Below are positions 1 through 7,014 of a DNA stretch of 17,045 nucleotides, one piece after another. The stretch is taken from assembly GCA_003161195.1 (NCBI GenBank), contig PMOV01000183.1:22604-39648 (forward strand), given 5' to 3'. Position numbers and translations under genes: made by a program. The number at the start of each line of letters is the position of its first letter. The first letter of the stretch is position 1. The stretch is from Acidobacteriota bacterium. Its GTDB lineage: Bacteria > Acidobacteriota > Terriglobia > Acidiferrales > UBA7541. The notes below the pieces were generated by a model. It was not told where the DNA came from. It searched no databases and saw only the letters and a program-made list of their open reading frames with translations.

Positions 1-585
1 GCGCTTTCAGGGGAGGCTTCGGACATCGCACGGACGGATCAGCTGGTGCTTGAGATGTTCCCGGACAATGCGCACCTGGGGAGGTGGATCAAGCTGGCGC
101 AGAAACGTGTGAAATTTCAGGGCTTGCCGTCTCGGATTTGCTGGCTGGGTTATGGAGAGCGAGACAAGTTTGGACTGGGGCTTAACGATTTGGTGAAGAA
201 GGGCGAATTGAAGGCGCCGATCGTGATTGGGCGCGACCATCTGGATTGCGGGTCGGTGGCCTCGCCGTATCGTGAGACGGAGGCGATGCGCGATGGATCG
301 GACGCGATTGCGGATTGGCCGCTGCTGAATGCACTTTTGAACACGGCGAGCGGAGCATCGTGGGTTTCGATTCATAACGGCGGCGGCGTGGGGATTGGGT
401 ATTCGCAACATGCGGGGCAGGTGACCGTGGCGGACGGGACCGCGGAAATGGCCGCGCGCATTGAACGCGTGCTGACAAACGATCCGGGGATGGGCGTGAT
501 CCGGCATGTGGATGCGGGCTATCCCGAGGCGCAGGCGTTTGCGAAAGAGCATGGCGTGAAGATTCCGATGGCGGAGAAATCCTAA
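1..585 (+). CDS. hutU: Urocanate hydratase (urocanase), C-terminal part, 5'-truncated by window
   Basis: Second enzyme of histidine degradation. It converts urocanate to 4-imidazolone-5-propionate in the cytosol using tightly bound NAD+. Frame 1 is open from the first base, so the gene begins upstream of the window. About 194 residues are visible, against roughly 550 for the whole family. The urocanase signature FQGLPSRICW lies at about 118-147. Its cysteine is the known family active-site residue, corresponding to Cys410 of the Pseudomonas putida enzyme. It is followed by the conserved GRDHLDCGSVASPYRET and the glycine-rich SIHNGGGVGIGYSQHAGQ, both typical of the C-terminal domain. The reading frame ends in TAA at 583-585, 33 bases before hutI, which points to one hut transcript. 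No frameshift is visible. Confidence 0.97.
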   Translation, partial: ALSGEASDIARTDQLVLEMFPDNAHLGRWIKLAQKRVKFQGLPSRICWLGYGERDKFGLGLNDLVKKGELKAPIVIGRDHLDCGSVASPYRETEAMRDGSDAIADWPLLNALLNTASGASWVSIHNGGGVGIGYSQHAGQVTVADGTAEMAARIERVLTNDPGMGVIRHVDAGYPEAQAFAKEHGVKIPMAEKS

Positions 586-618
586 AGCTCGTCTGAGCGC
601 TCGCCGAAACCTAAACCC

Positions 619-1884
619 TTGAGCGACGCACTCCTCATAACCGGCGCAGGGCAGTTGCTGACGCTGCGGGGCCGCGGTGCGCGGCGTGGCAAGGCGCTGT
701 CTGCCCTGGGAATTATTAGGGATGGCGCGCTGCTGATTCGCGATGGATTGATCGTCGCCGTCGGCACGACGAAGCACATTGAGGCGCTGCGCGAATCACG
801 CGGGGCGGAGAAGCTGGACCTAGCGGGGCGCGTGGTGCTGCCGGGGTTTGTGGATTCGCATACCCACCTGGTTCACGCGGCTAGCCGCGCGGAAGAATAC
901 GAACTGAAAATTCGCGGTGCGAGTTACGAGGAGATTGCGCGCAAGGGCGGGGGGATTTTGAACTCCGTGAGGAAATTGCGCGCGGCGACGGCGGAGGCGC
1001 TGGAAGCGCGGGCACTGGGGGCTTTGGAACAGTTTGCAGCGTGTGGAACAACGACCATTGAAGCCAAATCTGGCTACGGGCTGGATGTTGCCAGCGAGCT
1101 GAAGATTCTTTCGCTGCACCGGCGGCTTGCGGCGCGGCAACCGATCGAAGTTTGCTCGACATTTCTGGGCGCGCATGTGGTGCCTGCGGAGTATCGCGGC
1201 GAAACCGATGGGGCGGAACGGTACATCCGGCTGTTGACAGAGACGCTGATTCCGGAAGTGGCGCACGGTGGTTTAGCGGAATTTTGCGACGTGTTCTGCG
1301 ATCGCGGCGCGTTTACGCGCGAACAGACGCGGCGGATTTTGTCGACCGGCATGGAGTTTGGGTTGGCGCCGCGGTTACATGCGGAGCAGCTTTCGCACAC
1401 GGGGGCTACGCAACTGGCAGTGAGCCTGGGGGCGGCTTCGTGCGATCACCTGGAACAGGTGAATCGCGCGGATATTGCGGCGCTGGGAAAATCGAAGACC
1501 GTAGCTACGTTGCTGCCCGGATGCGATTTTCATTTGGGATTAAAGAAATACGCGCCGGCACGTGCGTTGATTGAGGCGGACGCGATTGTGGCACTGGCGA
1601 CCGATTACAATCCCGGAACCAGTCCGACGGTGAGTATGGCGATGATTCTTTCGCTGGCTTGTTCGCAATTGCGGATGACGCCGGCGGAGGCGATTTGCGC
1701 GGCGACCATCAATGGGGCGTACGCGTTGCGGCGAGAGCGGGAAATTGGGTCTCTGGAGGCGGGCAAGCTGGCGGATTTGGCGGTGTTCGAGGTGGCGGAT
1801 TACCGGGAAATTCCCTACTATTTTGGAATGAACGTTTGTGCGATGACGTTGAAGCGCGGCCGCGTGATTTATGCGGCGGATTGA
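619..1884 (+). CDS. hutI: Imidazolonepropionase
   Basis: Third enzyme of histidine degradation. It hydrolyses 4-imidazolone-5-propionate to N-formimino-L-glutamate. It is a cytosolic metal-dependent amidohydrolase of 421 residues, normal for the family. The metal-binding HTH of LPGFVDSHTH is at residues 81-83, followed by the substrate loop around SRAEEYELKIRGASYEEI. RLHAEQLSHTGA carries the next metal histidine, and ALATDYNPGTSPT carries the aspartate expected in the amidohydrolase active site. The C-terminal GSLEAGKLADLAVF is the usual small beta-domain closing segment. The start is TTG at 619, which gives the family-typical N-terminus (ALLITGAGQLLTLRG). No good Shine-Dalgarno precedes it, so translation may depend on coupling to hutU 33 bases upstream. 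Confidence 0.96.
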   Translation: MSDALLITGAGQLLTLRGRGARRGKALSALGIIRDGALLIRDGLIVAVGTTKHIEALRESRGAEKLDLAGRVVLPGFVDSHTHLVHAASRAEEYELKIRGASYEEIARKGGGILNSVRKLRAATAEALEARALGALEQFAACGTTTIEAKSGYGLDVASELKILSLHRRLAARQPIEVCSTFLGAHVVPAEYRGETDGAERYIRLLTETLIPEVAHGGLAEFCDVFCDRGAFTREQTRRILSTGMEFGLAPRLHAEQLSHTGATQLAVSLGAASCDHLEQVNRADIAALGKSKTVATLLPGCDFHLGLKKYAPARALIEADAIVALATDYNPGTSPTVSMAMILSLACSQLRMTPAEAICAATINGAYALRREREIGSLEAGKLADLAVFEVADYREIPYYFGMNVCAMTLKRGRVIYAAD

Positions 1885-1943
1885 TCCCCGCGCGCGCGCG
1901 GTTCGGGCACAAAAACTAAACACATAGCGTGTCGAAGAGGGTT

Positions 1944-3500
1944 ATGAAGCGATTGATTGAATGCGTGCCGAACTTTTCCGAGGGACGGGATCCGGCGAAA
2001 GTGGACGCTATTGTTGCGGCGATGACCGGCGTGCCGGGTGTATACATTTTGGGGCGGGAGATGGATGCGGATCACCACCGGTGCGTGGTGACCATGGCGG
2101 GGGAACCGGACGCGGTGGCCGAGGCGGCGATTCTCGGCGCGGGAACGGCTATGAAGTTGATCGATTTGAACGAGCATGCGGGAGCGCATCCCCGCGTTGG
2201 GGCGACCGACGTGATTCCGTTTATTCCGATTGAAGGCGTGACACTGGAGGATTGCGTGGCGCTGGCACGCCGGACGGGCGAAGAACTTTGGAAAAGGTAC
2301 CGGATTCCGGTGTTTTTCTATGAAGCGGCGGCGACGCGGCCGGATCGCGTGAATCTGGAGAATGTGCGGAAGGGGCAGTTTGAGGGGCTCAGGGAACAGC
2401 TGAAGAATAATCACGACCGGCAGCCGGATGTCGGTGAGCCGAAATTGCATCCGACGGCGGGCGTGACGGTGGTGGGAGCGCGGAAGTTTCTCGTGGCTTA
2501 CAATGTGAACCTGAACACGTCCGACGTGGCCATTGCGAACAAGATTGCCAAGGCGATTCGGTTTTCTTCAGGCGGATTGCGCTACGTGAAATCCATGGGC
2601 GTGGAATTGAAGGCGCGGAACCTGGCGCAGGTGTCGATTAATTTGACGGATTTTGAGCAGACGCCGATGCACCGGGTGTATGAGATGGTGAAGCGCGAGG
2701 CGGCGCGTTACGGCGTGATGCCGGTGGGCAGCGAGATTGTGGGGCTGGTGCCGAAGAAGGCTATCGAGATGACGGCGGATTTTTTCCTGCAACTGGAAGA
2801 GTTTTCACCAGCGCAGGTGTTTGAGAATAAGTTGGCGGCGGCGCTGAGCGGGGCAGCGCTGGAAAAGACGGAGAATACGGAACTGACTAAACTGGCGCGG
2901 CCGTTTTTGGACGCCGTGGCTGGGGCGACACCAACACCCGGTGGCGGGAGCGTTTCGGCGTTTGCGGGAGCGGCGGCGGCGGCGTTGGGGCAGATGGTGG
3001 CGGGGCTATCCCGGAAGAAAAAATCGCAGGCGGCGTTTGTGGACCAGCTGTCTGGCGAACTCGATGCGCTGCGCAAGACCGGCGAGGCGCTGACGGCGGC
3101 GATCGACCGCGACGCGCACGCGTATGCGGCGGTGATGCGGGCGTTCAAGATGCCGCAGACAACTCCGGAGGAAATTAAAGCGCGCAAGGAAGCTGTCCAG
3201 GAGGCCACGAAAGGGGCCACGGAGGTACCACTCGAAGTGGTAGAACGGACAGTTATGCTTTACGAACAATTAGGACAACTGCGGGCTATGTCCGCGGCAT
3301 CCATGCGTTCAGACTTGGTCGTGGCGGGATTGATGGCGGCAGCTGGCGCGCGCGGGGCCATGGCCAATGTGGAGATTAATCTGGATGGCTTGAGCGACGC
3401 GGGCTACGCACAGGTGGTGCGAAGTAAGTTGAGTGAGCTGCGGGGTCGTCTGGAACGGGCGCCGAAGGCGGAGGCGCCGCAGGAAGCGCCCGCCTCTTAA
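1944..3500 (+). CDS. ftcD: Fused glutamate formimidoyltransferase / formimidoyl-THF cyclodeaminase (FTCD-type)
   Basis: Moves the formimino group from N-formimino-glutamate to tetrahydrofolate, then releases ammonia to give 5,10-methenyl-THF. It completes histidine breakdown to glutamate. With 518 residues it has both domains, like animal FTCD (about 540). Residues 1 to about 300 are the formiminotransferase (LIECVPNFSEG at the start). The conserved AHPRVGATDV places a histidine at residue 82, the catalytic position known for pig FTCD. Residues about 315-518 are the cyclodeaminase, with the glycine-rich PTPGGGSVSAFAGAAAAALG near 330. I prefer ATG at 1944 because the family starts right there and GAAGAGG lies just upstream. 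GTG at 1929 would add five residues. The gene lies 59 bases after hutI and is probably co-transcribed with it. Confidence 0.95.
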   Translation: MKRLIECVPNFSEGRDPAKVDAIVAAMTGVPGVYILGREMDADHHRCVVTMAGEPDAVAEAAILGAGTAMKLIDLNEHAGAHPRVGATDVIPFIPIEGVTLEDCVALARRTGEELWKRYRIPVFFYEAAATRPDRVNLENVRKGQFEGLREQLKNNHDRQPDVGEPKLHPTAGVTVVGARKFLVAYNVNLNTSDVAIANKIAKAIRFSSGGLRYVKSMGVELKARNLAQVSINLTDFEQTPMHRVYEMVKREAARYGVMPVGSEIVGLVPKKAIEMTADFFLQLEEFSPAQVFENKLAAALSGAALEKTENTELTKLARPFLDAVAGATPTPGGGSVSAFAGAAAAALGQMVAGLSRKKKSQAAFVDQLSGELDALRKTGEALTAAIDRDAHAYAAVMRAFKMPQTTPEEIKARKEAVQEATKGATEVPLEVVERTVMLYEQLGQLRAMSAASMRSDLVVAGLMAAAGARGAMANVEINLDGLSDAGYAQVVRSKLSELRGRLERAPKAEAPQEAPAS

Positions 3501-3548
3501 TTTAAACTTTTTTGTTTCTCGCAAAGGGTTTGTTGGAGGGACTACGAC

Positions 3549-4586
3549 ATGAGGGTACGCACATTGAGACTTGCAAAAGCGGCGGTGGTAGCGGCGATTG
3601 GGCTAATGCTATTCGCGGCGTTTGCACTGCCGCGCACGGCCGGAGCCGCCACGTTAGGAGCGGACAAGCTGGCGCTGTTCCCGAAAGAGACGGGCGAATT
3701 TGGGTACGCGGACCTGAAACAGGCGCGCACGATGAAGTGGTTTCCGCAGTTGCAGGAACAGATGCTGCCGGCGAACTTCAAGCAATTTGAGAAATTCTTG
3801 GCGTCCGCGGGCGTCGACCCGAACGTGCAGGTGGAGGAACTGGCTTGGGGATTGGCGCCGGAAGGGCTGACCGAGAAGACGGAGAATGCGGGATCGTCCG
3901 CAGTGCCGACCGGTGAACAGGTTGTGGGAGTGGCGCTGGGGAATTTTACGCCGGACGCGACCAAGAATTATTTCAAGCAACAGAAGCTGCCGACGTTTGA
4001 TGTGCGCGGATACACGATGTACGCGTTCGGGACGGGCTCCGGGGCCAACGACCTGTTTTTTATGTATTTCGATTCCAGCACGGCGGCGTTTGGTCACCGC
4101 AAATTGCTGGAAGAGATGGTGGAAGTGCATTTTGGGCAGGAAGACAGCTTGCTGAGCAACGACAAGATTTATCCGTTGATCGCGGAGGCGAATGGCAGCG
4201 GGATTGTGTGGACGGTGCTGAACGCGGCGTACACGCGGCTGGCGATGCAACAACTGGCGCCGGAAGTGCAGCAGTTCCCCGACGCGGCCAAGCTGATTAC
4301 ACGCATGAAGAATATGGTCATCTCGGTGAATGCCAGCAGCGGCATTGATGGAAAATTTCAGGCGGTGTGCGGGTCCGTCGACGACGCCAATGCTCTGGGA
4401 CAATTGATTCAGGCGGGCTTGCTTTATAAGCGGTATCAGGCGAAAACGGAGAATCCGGACCTGGCGCAGCTTTTGGATCAGGCTACCGTCACGCCGGGCG
4501 GAGACCGCGTAGTGTTGCGGATGACGCTAACGGATGCACAGATGACTTCGCTGATTCAGCACAACACGTTTGCGTTGAAGATGTAA
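3549..4586 (+). CDS. Secreted protein of unknown function with signal peptide
   Basis: 345 residues that I do not recognise as a named family. The N-terminus is a clear Sec signal peptide: basic MRVRTLRLAK, then a hydrophobic stretch at about 11-27, then a likely cleavage site AGA|A at 33/34. No lipobox cysteine is present, so the mature protein (about 312 residues) is expected in the periplasm or outside the cell. It is mixed alpha/beta in appearance with no membrane helix after the signal. GNFTPDATKNYFKQQKLPTF and a C-terminal half rich in short hydrophobic strands give no catalytic motif I can name. The start is supported by GGAGGG at 3535-3540, eight bases before ATG. It follows ftcD by 48 bases and could share its transcript, but a role in histidine use is not shown by the sequence. 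It converges with the minus-strand pair ending at 4627. Confidence 0.85.
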   Translation: MRVRTLRLAKAAVVAAIGLMLFAAFALPRTAGAATLGADKLALFPKETGEFGYADLKQARTMKWFPQLQEQMLPANFKQFEKFLASAGVDPNVQVEELAWGLAPEGLTEKTENAGSSAVPTGEQVVGVALGNFTPDATKNYFKQQKLPTFDVRGYTMYAFGTGSGANDLFFMYFDSSTAAFGHRKLLEEMVEVHFGQEDSLLSNDKIYPLIAEANGSGIVWTVLNAAYTRLAMQQLAPEVQQFPDAAKLITRMKNMVISVNASSGIDGKFQAVCGSVDDANALGQLIQAGLLYKRYQAKTENPDLAQLLDQATVTPGGDRVVLRMTLTDAQMTSLIQHNTFALKM

Positions 4587-4626
4587 CGCGGAGATGCCGC
4601 GGTTCGCAGCAAGACACAACCACCCA

Positions 4627-4989
4627 CTACGATTGCGGAATAAATTTTGTCAGGCGGGTGACGGCGTTGCCGTCTCTAGTTTCATTGTCGACGCGATCGA
4701 CGCCGGAGAGAGCGGTGACGGGCTCGGGCGCGCTGGCGGGGTGCACGATTGCGACTTCGATGCGATCGGTGAAGCGGGTTACCTCGACCGAAACGAGAGT
4801 TTCCGTGTGTGGATCGCGTGCGGAGGCCAACTCGCAGGCGGCCAGCGTAGCAGCCTGCAGTTTGGCGACGGCGTCGGACTTCATGCCCGCGGCATCGGCG
4901 AAATAACGCGCGACGCCACCTGCCGCGGCGGCGAGACGCGGGTCAGCGCTGAACTGCAGGGTGGCGCCGGCAACGGCTTCAGTAGGCAT
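4627..4989 (-). CDS. Small protein, possible degenerate GHKL/RsbW-like domain
   Basis: 120 residues beginning MPTEAVAGATLQFSADP and ending TRLTKFIPQS. The pattern is strand, helix (RLAAAAGGVARYFADAAG), long helix (VAKLQAATLAACELA), strands (VSVEVTRFTDRIEVAIVH) and a final strand. This resembles the small ATP-binding fold of RsbW/SpoIIAB anti-sigma kinases. However, the N-box asparagine and the glycine-rich lid loops are absent, so ATP binding is doubtful; fold assignment is inference. The start is chosen because its ATG overlaps the end of the upstream zinc-ribbon gene in the string ATGCCTACTGA, a classic coupling arrangement. The frame stays open well upstream, antisense to gcvT, but that part looks non-coding. 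The stop lies 40 bases from the convergent secreted-protein gene. Confidence 0.68.
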   Translation of the reverse strand: MPTEAVAGATLQFSADPRLAAAAGGVARYFADAAGMKSDAVAKLQAATLAACELASARDPHTETLVSVEVTRFTDRIEVAIVHPASAPEPVTALSGVDRVDNETRDGNAVTRLTKFIPQS

Positions 4990-5158
4990 GCGAGTCCGCC
5001 ACCGAGACGTCGCAGGCTTCGCGGCATTCCGGGCAATAGTAGAGTCCGTCGGCGCACAGGCGGACGTTATGCTGGCCTTTGCAGATGGTGCAGTATTTTT
5101 CGCAGGTGCACTGCTGCTCTGATTTGTTGCATTGGTCGCAGAGCACGGGTCCGGCCAT
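4979..5158 (-). CDS. Small ten-cysteine zinc-ribbon-like protein
   Basis: A 59-residue protein with ten cysteines at positions 7, 10, 17, 19, 23, 26, 35, 42, 45 and 49. They are arranged as CDQC, CTC, CTIC and CPEC, with a further Cys between. This indicates two or more structural zinc sites (zinc-ribbon/knuckle type), and no enzyme motif is present. The ATG at 5158 is chosen over a longer reading because GGAGGG at 5165-5170 stands six bases upstream on the minus strand. The gene overlaps the next minus-strand gene by 11 bases, so the two are likely translationally coupled and perhaps functionally paired. It is divergent from gcvT. It might be a small metal-dependent regulator or adaptor, but the function is unknown. 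Confidence 0.8.
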   Translation of the reverse strand: MAGPVLCDQCNKSEQQCTCEKYCTICKGQHNVRLCADGLYYCPECREACDVSVADSHAY

Positions 5159-5164
5159 GGGAAG

Positions 5165-5170
5165 CCCTCC
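5165..5170 (-). promoter_or_regulatory. Ribosome binding site deciding the zinc-ribbon start
   Basis: GGAGGG on the minus strand, six bases before ATG 5158. It favours the 59-residue product over the longer open reading that begins further upstream. Confidence 0.6.
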
Positions 5171-5178
5171 GGGAAAAC

Positions 5179-5184
5179 TGTATA
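5179..5184 (-). promoter_or_regulatory. Possible -10 box for the zinc-ribbon gene pair
   Basis: TATACA on the minus strand, about 20 bases upstream of ATG 5158 and just before the GGAGGG ribosome site. The -35 region (TCTTGC, 17 bases upstream) is poor. The implied leader is very short. Confidence 0.28.
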
Positions 5185-5279
5185 CGAGCGGAACACGGGC
5201 AGCAAGATGAGGATGGCGCGCGGTGTTCCGAGGGCGCAACGGAGCATCACACATGCCTTGCCTGTGCCGGGACGCTGCT

Positions 5280-5309
5280 TTGACCCTTCCGCGAGGCGCG
5301 TGCTAGTAT
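5280..5309 (+). promoter_or_regulatory. Predicted sigma70-type promoter for gcvT
   Basis: TTGACC at 5280-5285 and TAGTAT at 5304-5309 with an 18-base spacer, 23 bases before the gcvT ATG. The -35 box matches consensus at five of six bases and the -10 box at four of six. The implied leader is under 20 bases, too short for a riboswitch. Confidence 0.45.
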
Positions 5310-5332
5310 CGGTTTCTGCCCGAGCAAACAGA

Positions 5333-6511
5333 ATGGAATCCGCGACAACTTCCATTGGAAGGGAACTGCGCAAGACGGCGCTGAACAGCGTGCACCGCCG
5401 CCTGGGCGCGAAGATGGTAAATTTCGGCGGCTGGGATATGCCTGTCGAGTATCCGAAGACGGGCGGGCTGGTGGCGGAACATAAAGCCGTGCGGGGCGGC
5501 GTGGGCGTTTTTGATGTGAGCCACATGGGGGATATTCGGGTTCGCACTGGCCGCGCGCCGGGCGGGGCGCTGGCGGCGGTGCAACACATCAGCATGAACG
5601 ATGCGGCCAAGCTGGCCATTGGGCAGGCGCAGTATTCGGCGATGCTTTATCCGAGCGGGACGTTTGTGGACGATGTGATTGTGCACCGGCTGGGCGAGGA
5701 TGACTATCTGTTGGTGATTAACGCCGGTACGCGCGAGAAGGATATAGCGTGGGTGCGCGAGAATACGCGCGCGTTTGATTGCGTGGTGGAAGAGCTGAGC
5801 GACGCATATACGCAGCTGGCCATTCAAGGACCACGGGCGGCAGACGTTTTGCAGAAGTTGACGGACGCGCCGCTTGCGCCGGTCAGGAATTATTGGTTTA
5901 CGCACGGCACCGTTTGCGGGCTCGCAAACGTGCTGATTGCGCGCACCGGGTATACGGGCGAAGACGGATTTGAGATTTATGTGCCGAGCGATGTGGCGAC
6001 CAGCGAGATGGTGTGGAATGCGGTGATGGAGGCGGGGCGGGAGTTTGGGATCTTGGCTTGCGGACTGGGCGCGCGCAATACGTTGCGGCTGGAAGCGAAG
6101 ATGGCCCTGTACGAGCACGAGATCAGCGACAGCATCAACGTCCTGGAAGCGGGCCTAGAGCGATACGCGAAGTTTGAGAAGCCCGAGTTCATCGGGCGCG
6201 ATGCCCTGCTGGCCGCGAAGGCGGCGGGAATTACGCGCACACTGGTGGGGCTGGAGATGGTGGAACGTGGCATTGCACGCGACGGATACGACTGCTGTGC
6301 GGAGAGCGGTGCAGCAATCGGGGTGATTACCAGCGGGTCGCCCTCTCCGACGCTAGGGAGGAATATCGCATTGGCGTATGTGCCGTCGGCGATGTCCAGC
6401 GTTGGGACGGAAATTTCCGTTGTGGTGCGTGGGCAGCTGTACAAGGCAAAAGTCGTGCCGACCCCTTTTTATAAACGGGCGCGCAAAACGACTTCTGTGC
6501 CAGCGGACTAA
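5333..6511 (+). CDS. gcvT: Glycine cleavage system T protein (aminomethyltransferase)
   Basis: Transfers the aminomethyl carbon held on lipoyl-GcvH to tetrahydrofolate, releasing ammonia and 5,10-methylene-THF. 392 residues; the family is usually about 360-375. Recognisable blocks are KMVNFGGWDMPVEY (28-40), FDVSHMGDIRV (60-70), VDDVIV (112-117, containing the aspartate known to be catalytic in GcvT), ARTGYTGEDGFEIYVPSD (203-220) and GLGARNTLRLEAKMALYEHE (244-263). In that last block the usual ARDTLRLEAG reads ARNTLRLEAK, an oddity noted separately. The ATG at 5333 fits the family N-terminus (LRKTALNSVHRRLGAKMVNF). No strong Shine-Dalgarno is seen. A sigma70-like promoter lies at 5280-5309. 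The gene is divergent from the zinc-ribbon gene and leads the gcv run, with 101 bases separating it from gcvH. Confidence 0.97.
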   Translation: MESATTSIGRELRKTALNSVHRRLGAKMVNFGGWDMPVEYPKTGGLVAEHKAVRGGVGVFDVSHMGDIRVRTGRAPGGALAAVQHISMNDAAKLAIGQAQYSAMLYPSGTFVDDVIVHRLGEDDYLLVINAGTREKDIAWVRENTRAFDCVVEELSDAYTQLAIQGPRAADVLQKLTDAPLAPVRNYWFTHGTVCGLANVLIARTGYTGEDGFEIYVPSDVATSEMVWNAVMEAGREFGILACGLGARNTLRLEAKMALYEHEISDSINVLEAGLERYAKFEKPEFIGRDALLAAKAAGITRTLVGLEMVERGIARDGYDCCAESGAAIGVITSGSPSPTLGRNIALAYVPSAMSSVGTEISVVVRGQLYKAKVVPTPFYKRARKTTSVPAD

Positions 6512-6612
6512 CTGAAGGTTGGGCGAGATCTGACCAGTGTTTAGTTGGGTGTTGGACTACGGTTACGGAATTCGCGTAGGTCGCAACACGACAACGAAGG
6601 GAGTCTGCGGCG

Positions 6613-7014
6613 ATGGCTTATCCGACGGAATACCGCTACACGAAGGAACATGAATGGGTGAATGTGGCGGGGAATGTGGCGACTGTGGGAATCACGGATT
6701 ATGCGCAGCATGAATTAGGCGACGTGGTGTTCGTGGAATCGCCTAAAGTGGGGAGCAGCGTGACCGCGGGCAAGACGTTTGGCACCGTGGAATCCGTGAA
6801 GGCGGTGAGCGAGATTTATGCGCCGGCTTCTGGAGAAGTGGTCGAAGCCAATCCCGAGCTGCAAAGTAACCCGGAGAAAATTAATACCGACCCGCATGGC
6901 GCGGCGTGGCTGGTTAAGATCAAGCTGAGCAATCCCTCGGAACTGGCCGGGTTGATGGACGCGGCGGAATACGAAGCCTACGTGGCAGAGAAGCAGAAGG
7001 AAGCTTCGGCCTGA
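6613..7014 (+). CDS. gcvH: Glycine cleavage system H protein (lipoyl carrier)
   Basis: Carries the aminomethyl intermediate on a lipoyl arm between the P and T proteins. 133 residues, normal length. The N-terminus YRYTKEHEWV and the block GITDYAQHELGDVVFVE are family hallmarks. The lipoylated lysine is K63 in VESVKAVSEIYAP. The C-terminal KQKEASA is a short charged tail. AAGGGAG at 6597-6603 lies nine bases before the ATG. Its TGA (7012-7014) shares one base with the ATG of gcvPA (TGATG), so the two are translationally coupled. Confidence 0.98.
   Translation: MAYPTEYRYTKEHEWVNVAGNVATVGITDYAQHELGDVVFVESPKVGSSVTAGKTFGTVESVKAVSEIYAPASGEVVEANPELQSNPEKINTDPHGAAWLVKIKLSNPSELAGLMDAAEYEAYVAEKQKEASA

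Noticed and set aside
7..777. Long minus-strand open frame opposite hutU and hutI
   Set aside because: It is Arg/His-rich with no recognisable motif, and is antisense to well-identified enzymes in G+C-rich DNA.
3654..4403. Long minus-strand open frame opposite the secreted-protein gene
   Set aside because: It is His/Arg/Gln-rich shadow sequence. The + strand frame has a signal peptide and a good ribosome site.
5159..5332. Glycine riboswitch upstream of gcvT
   Set aside because: The predicted leader is under 20 bases and I see no tandem aptamer-like structure in the 174-base divergent gap.
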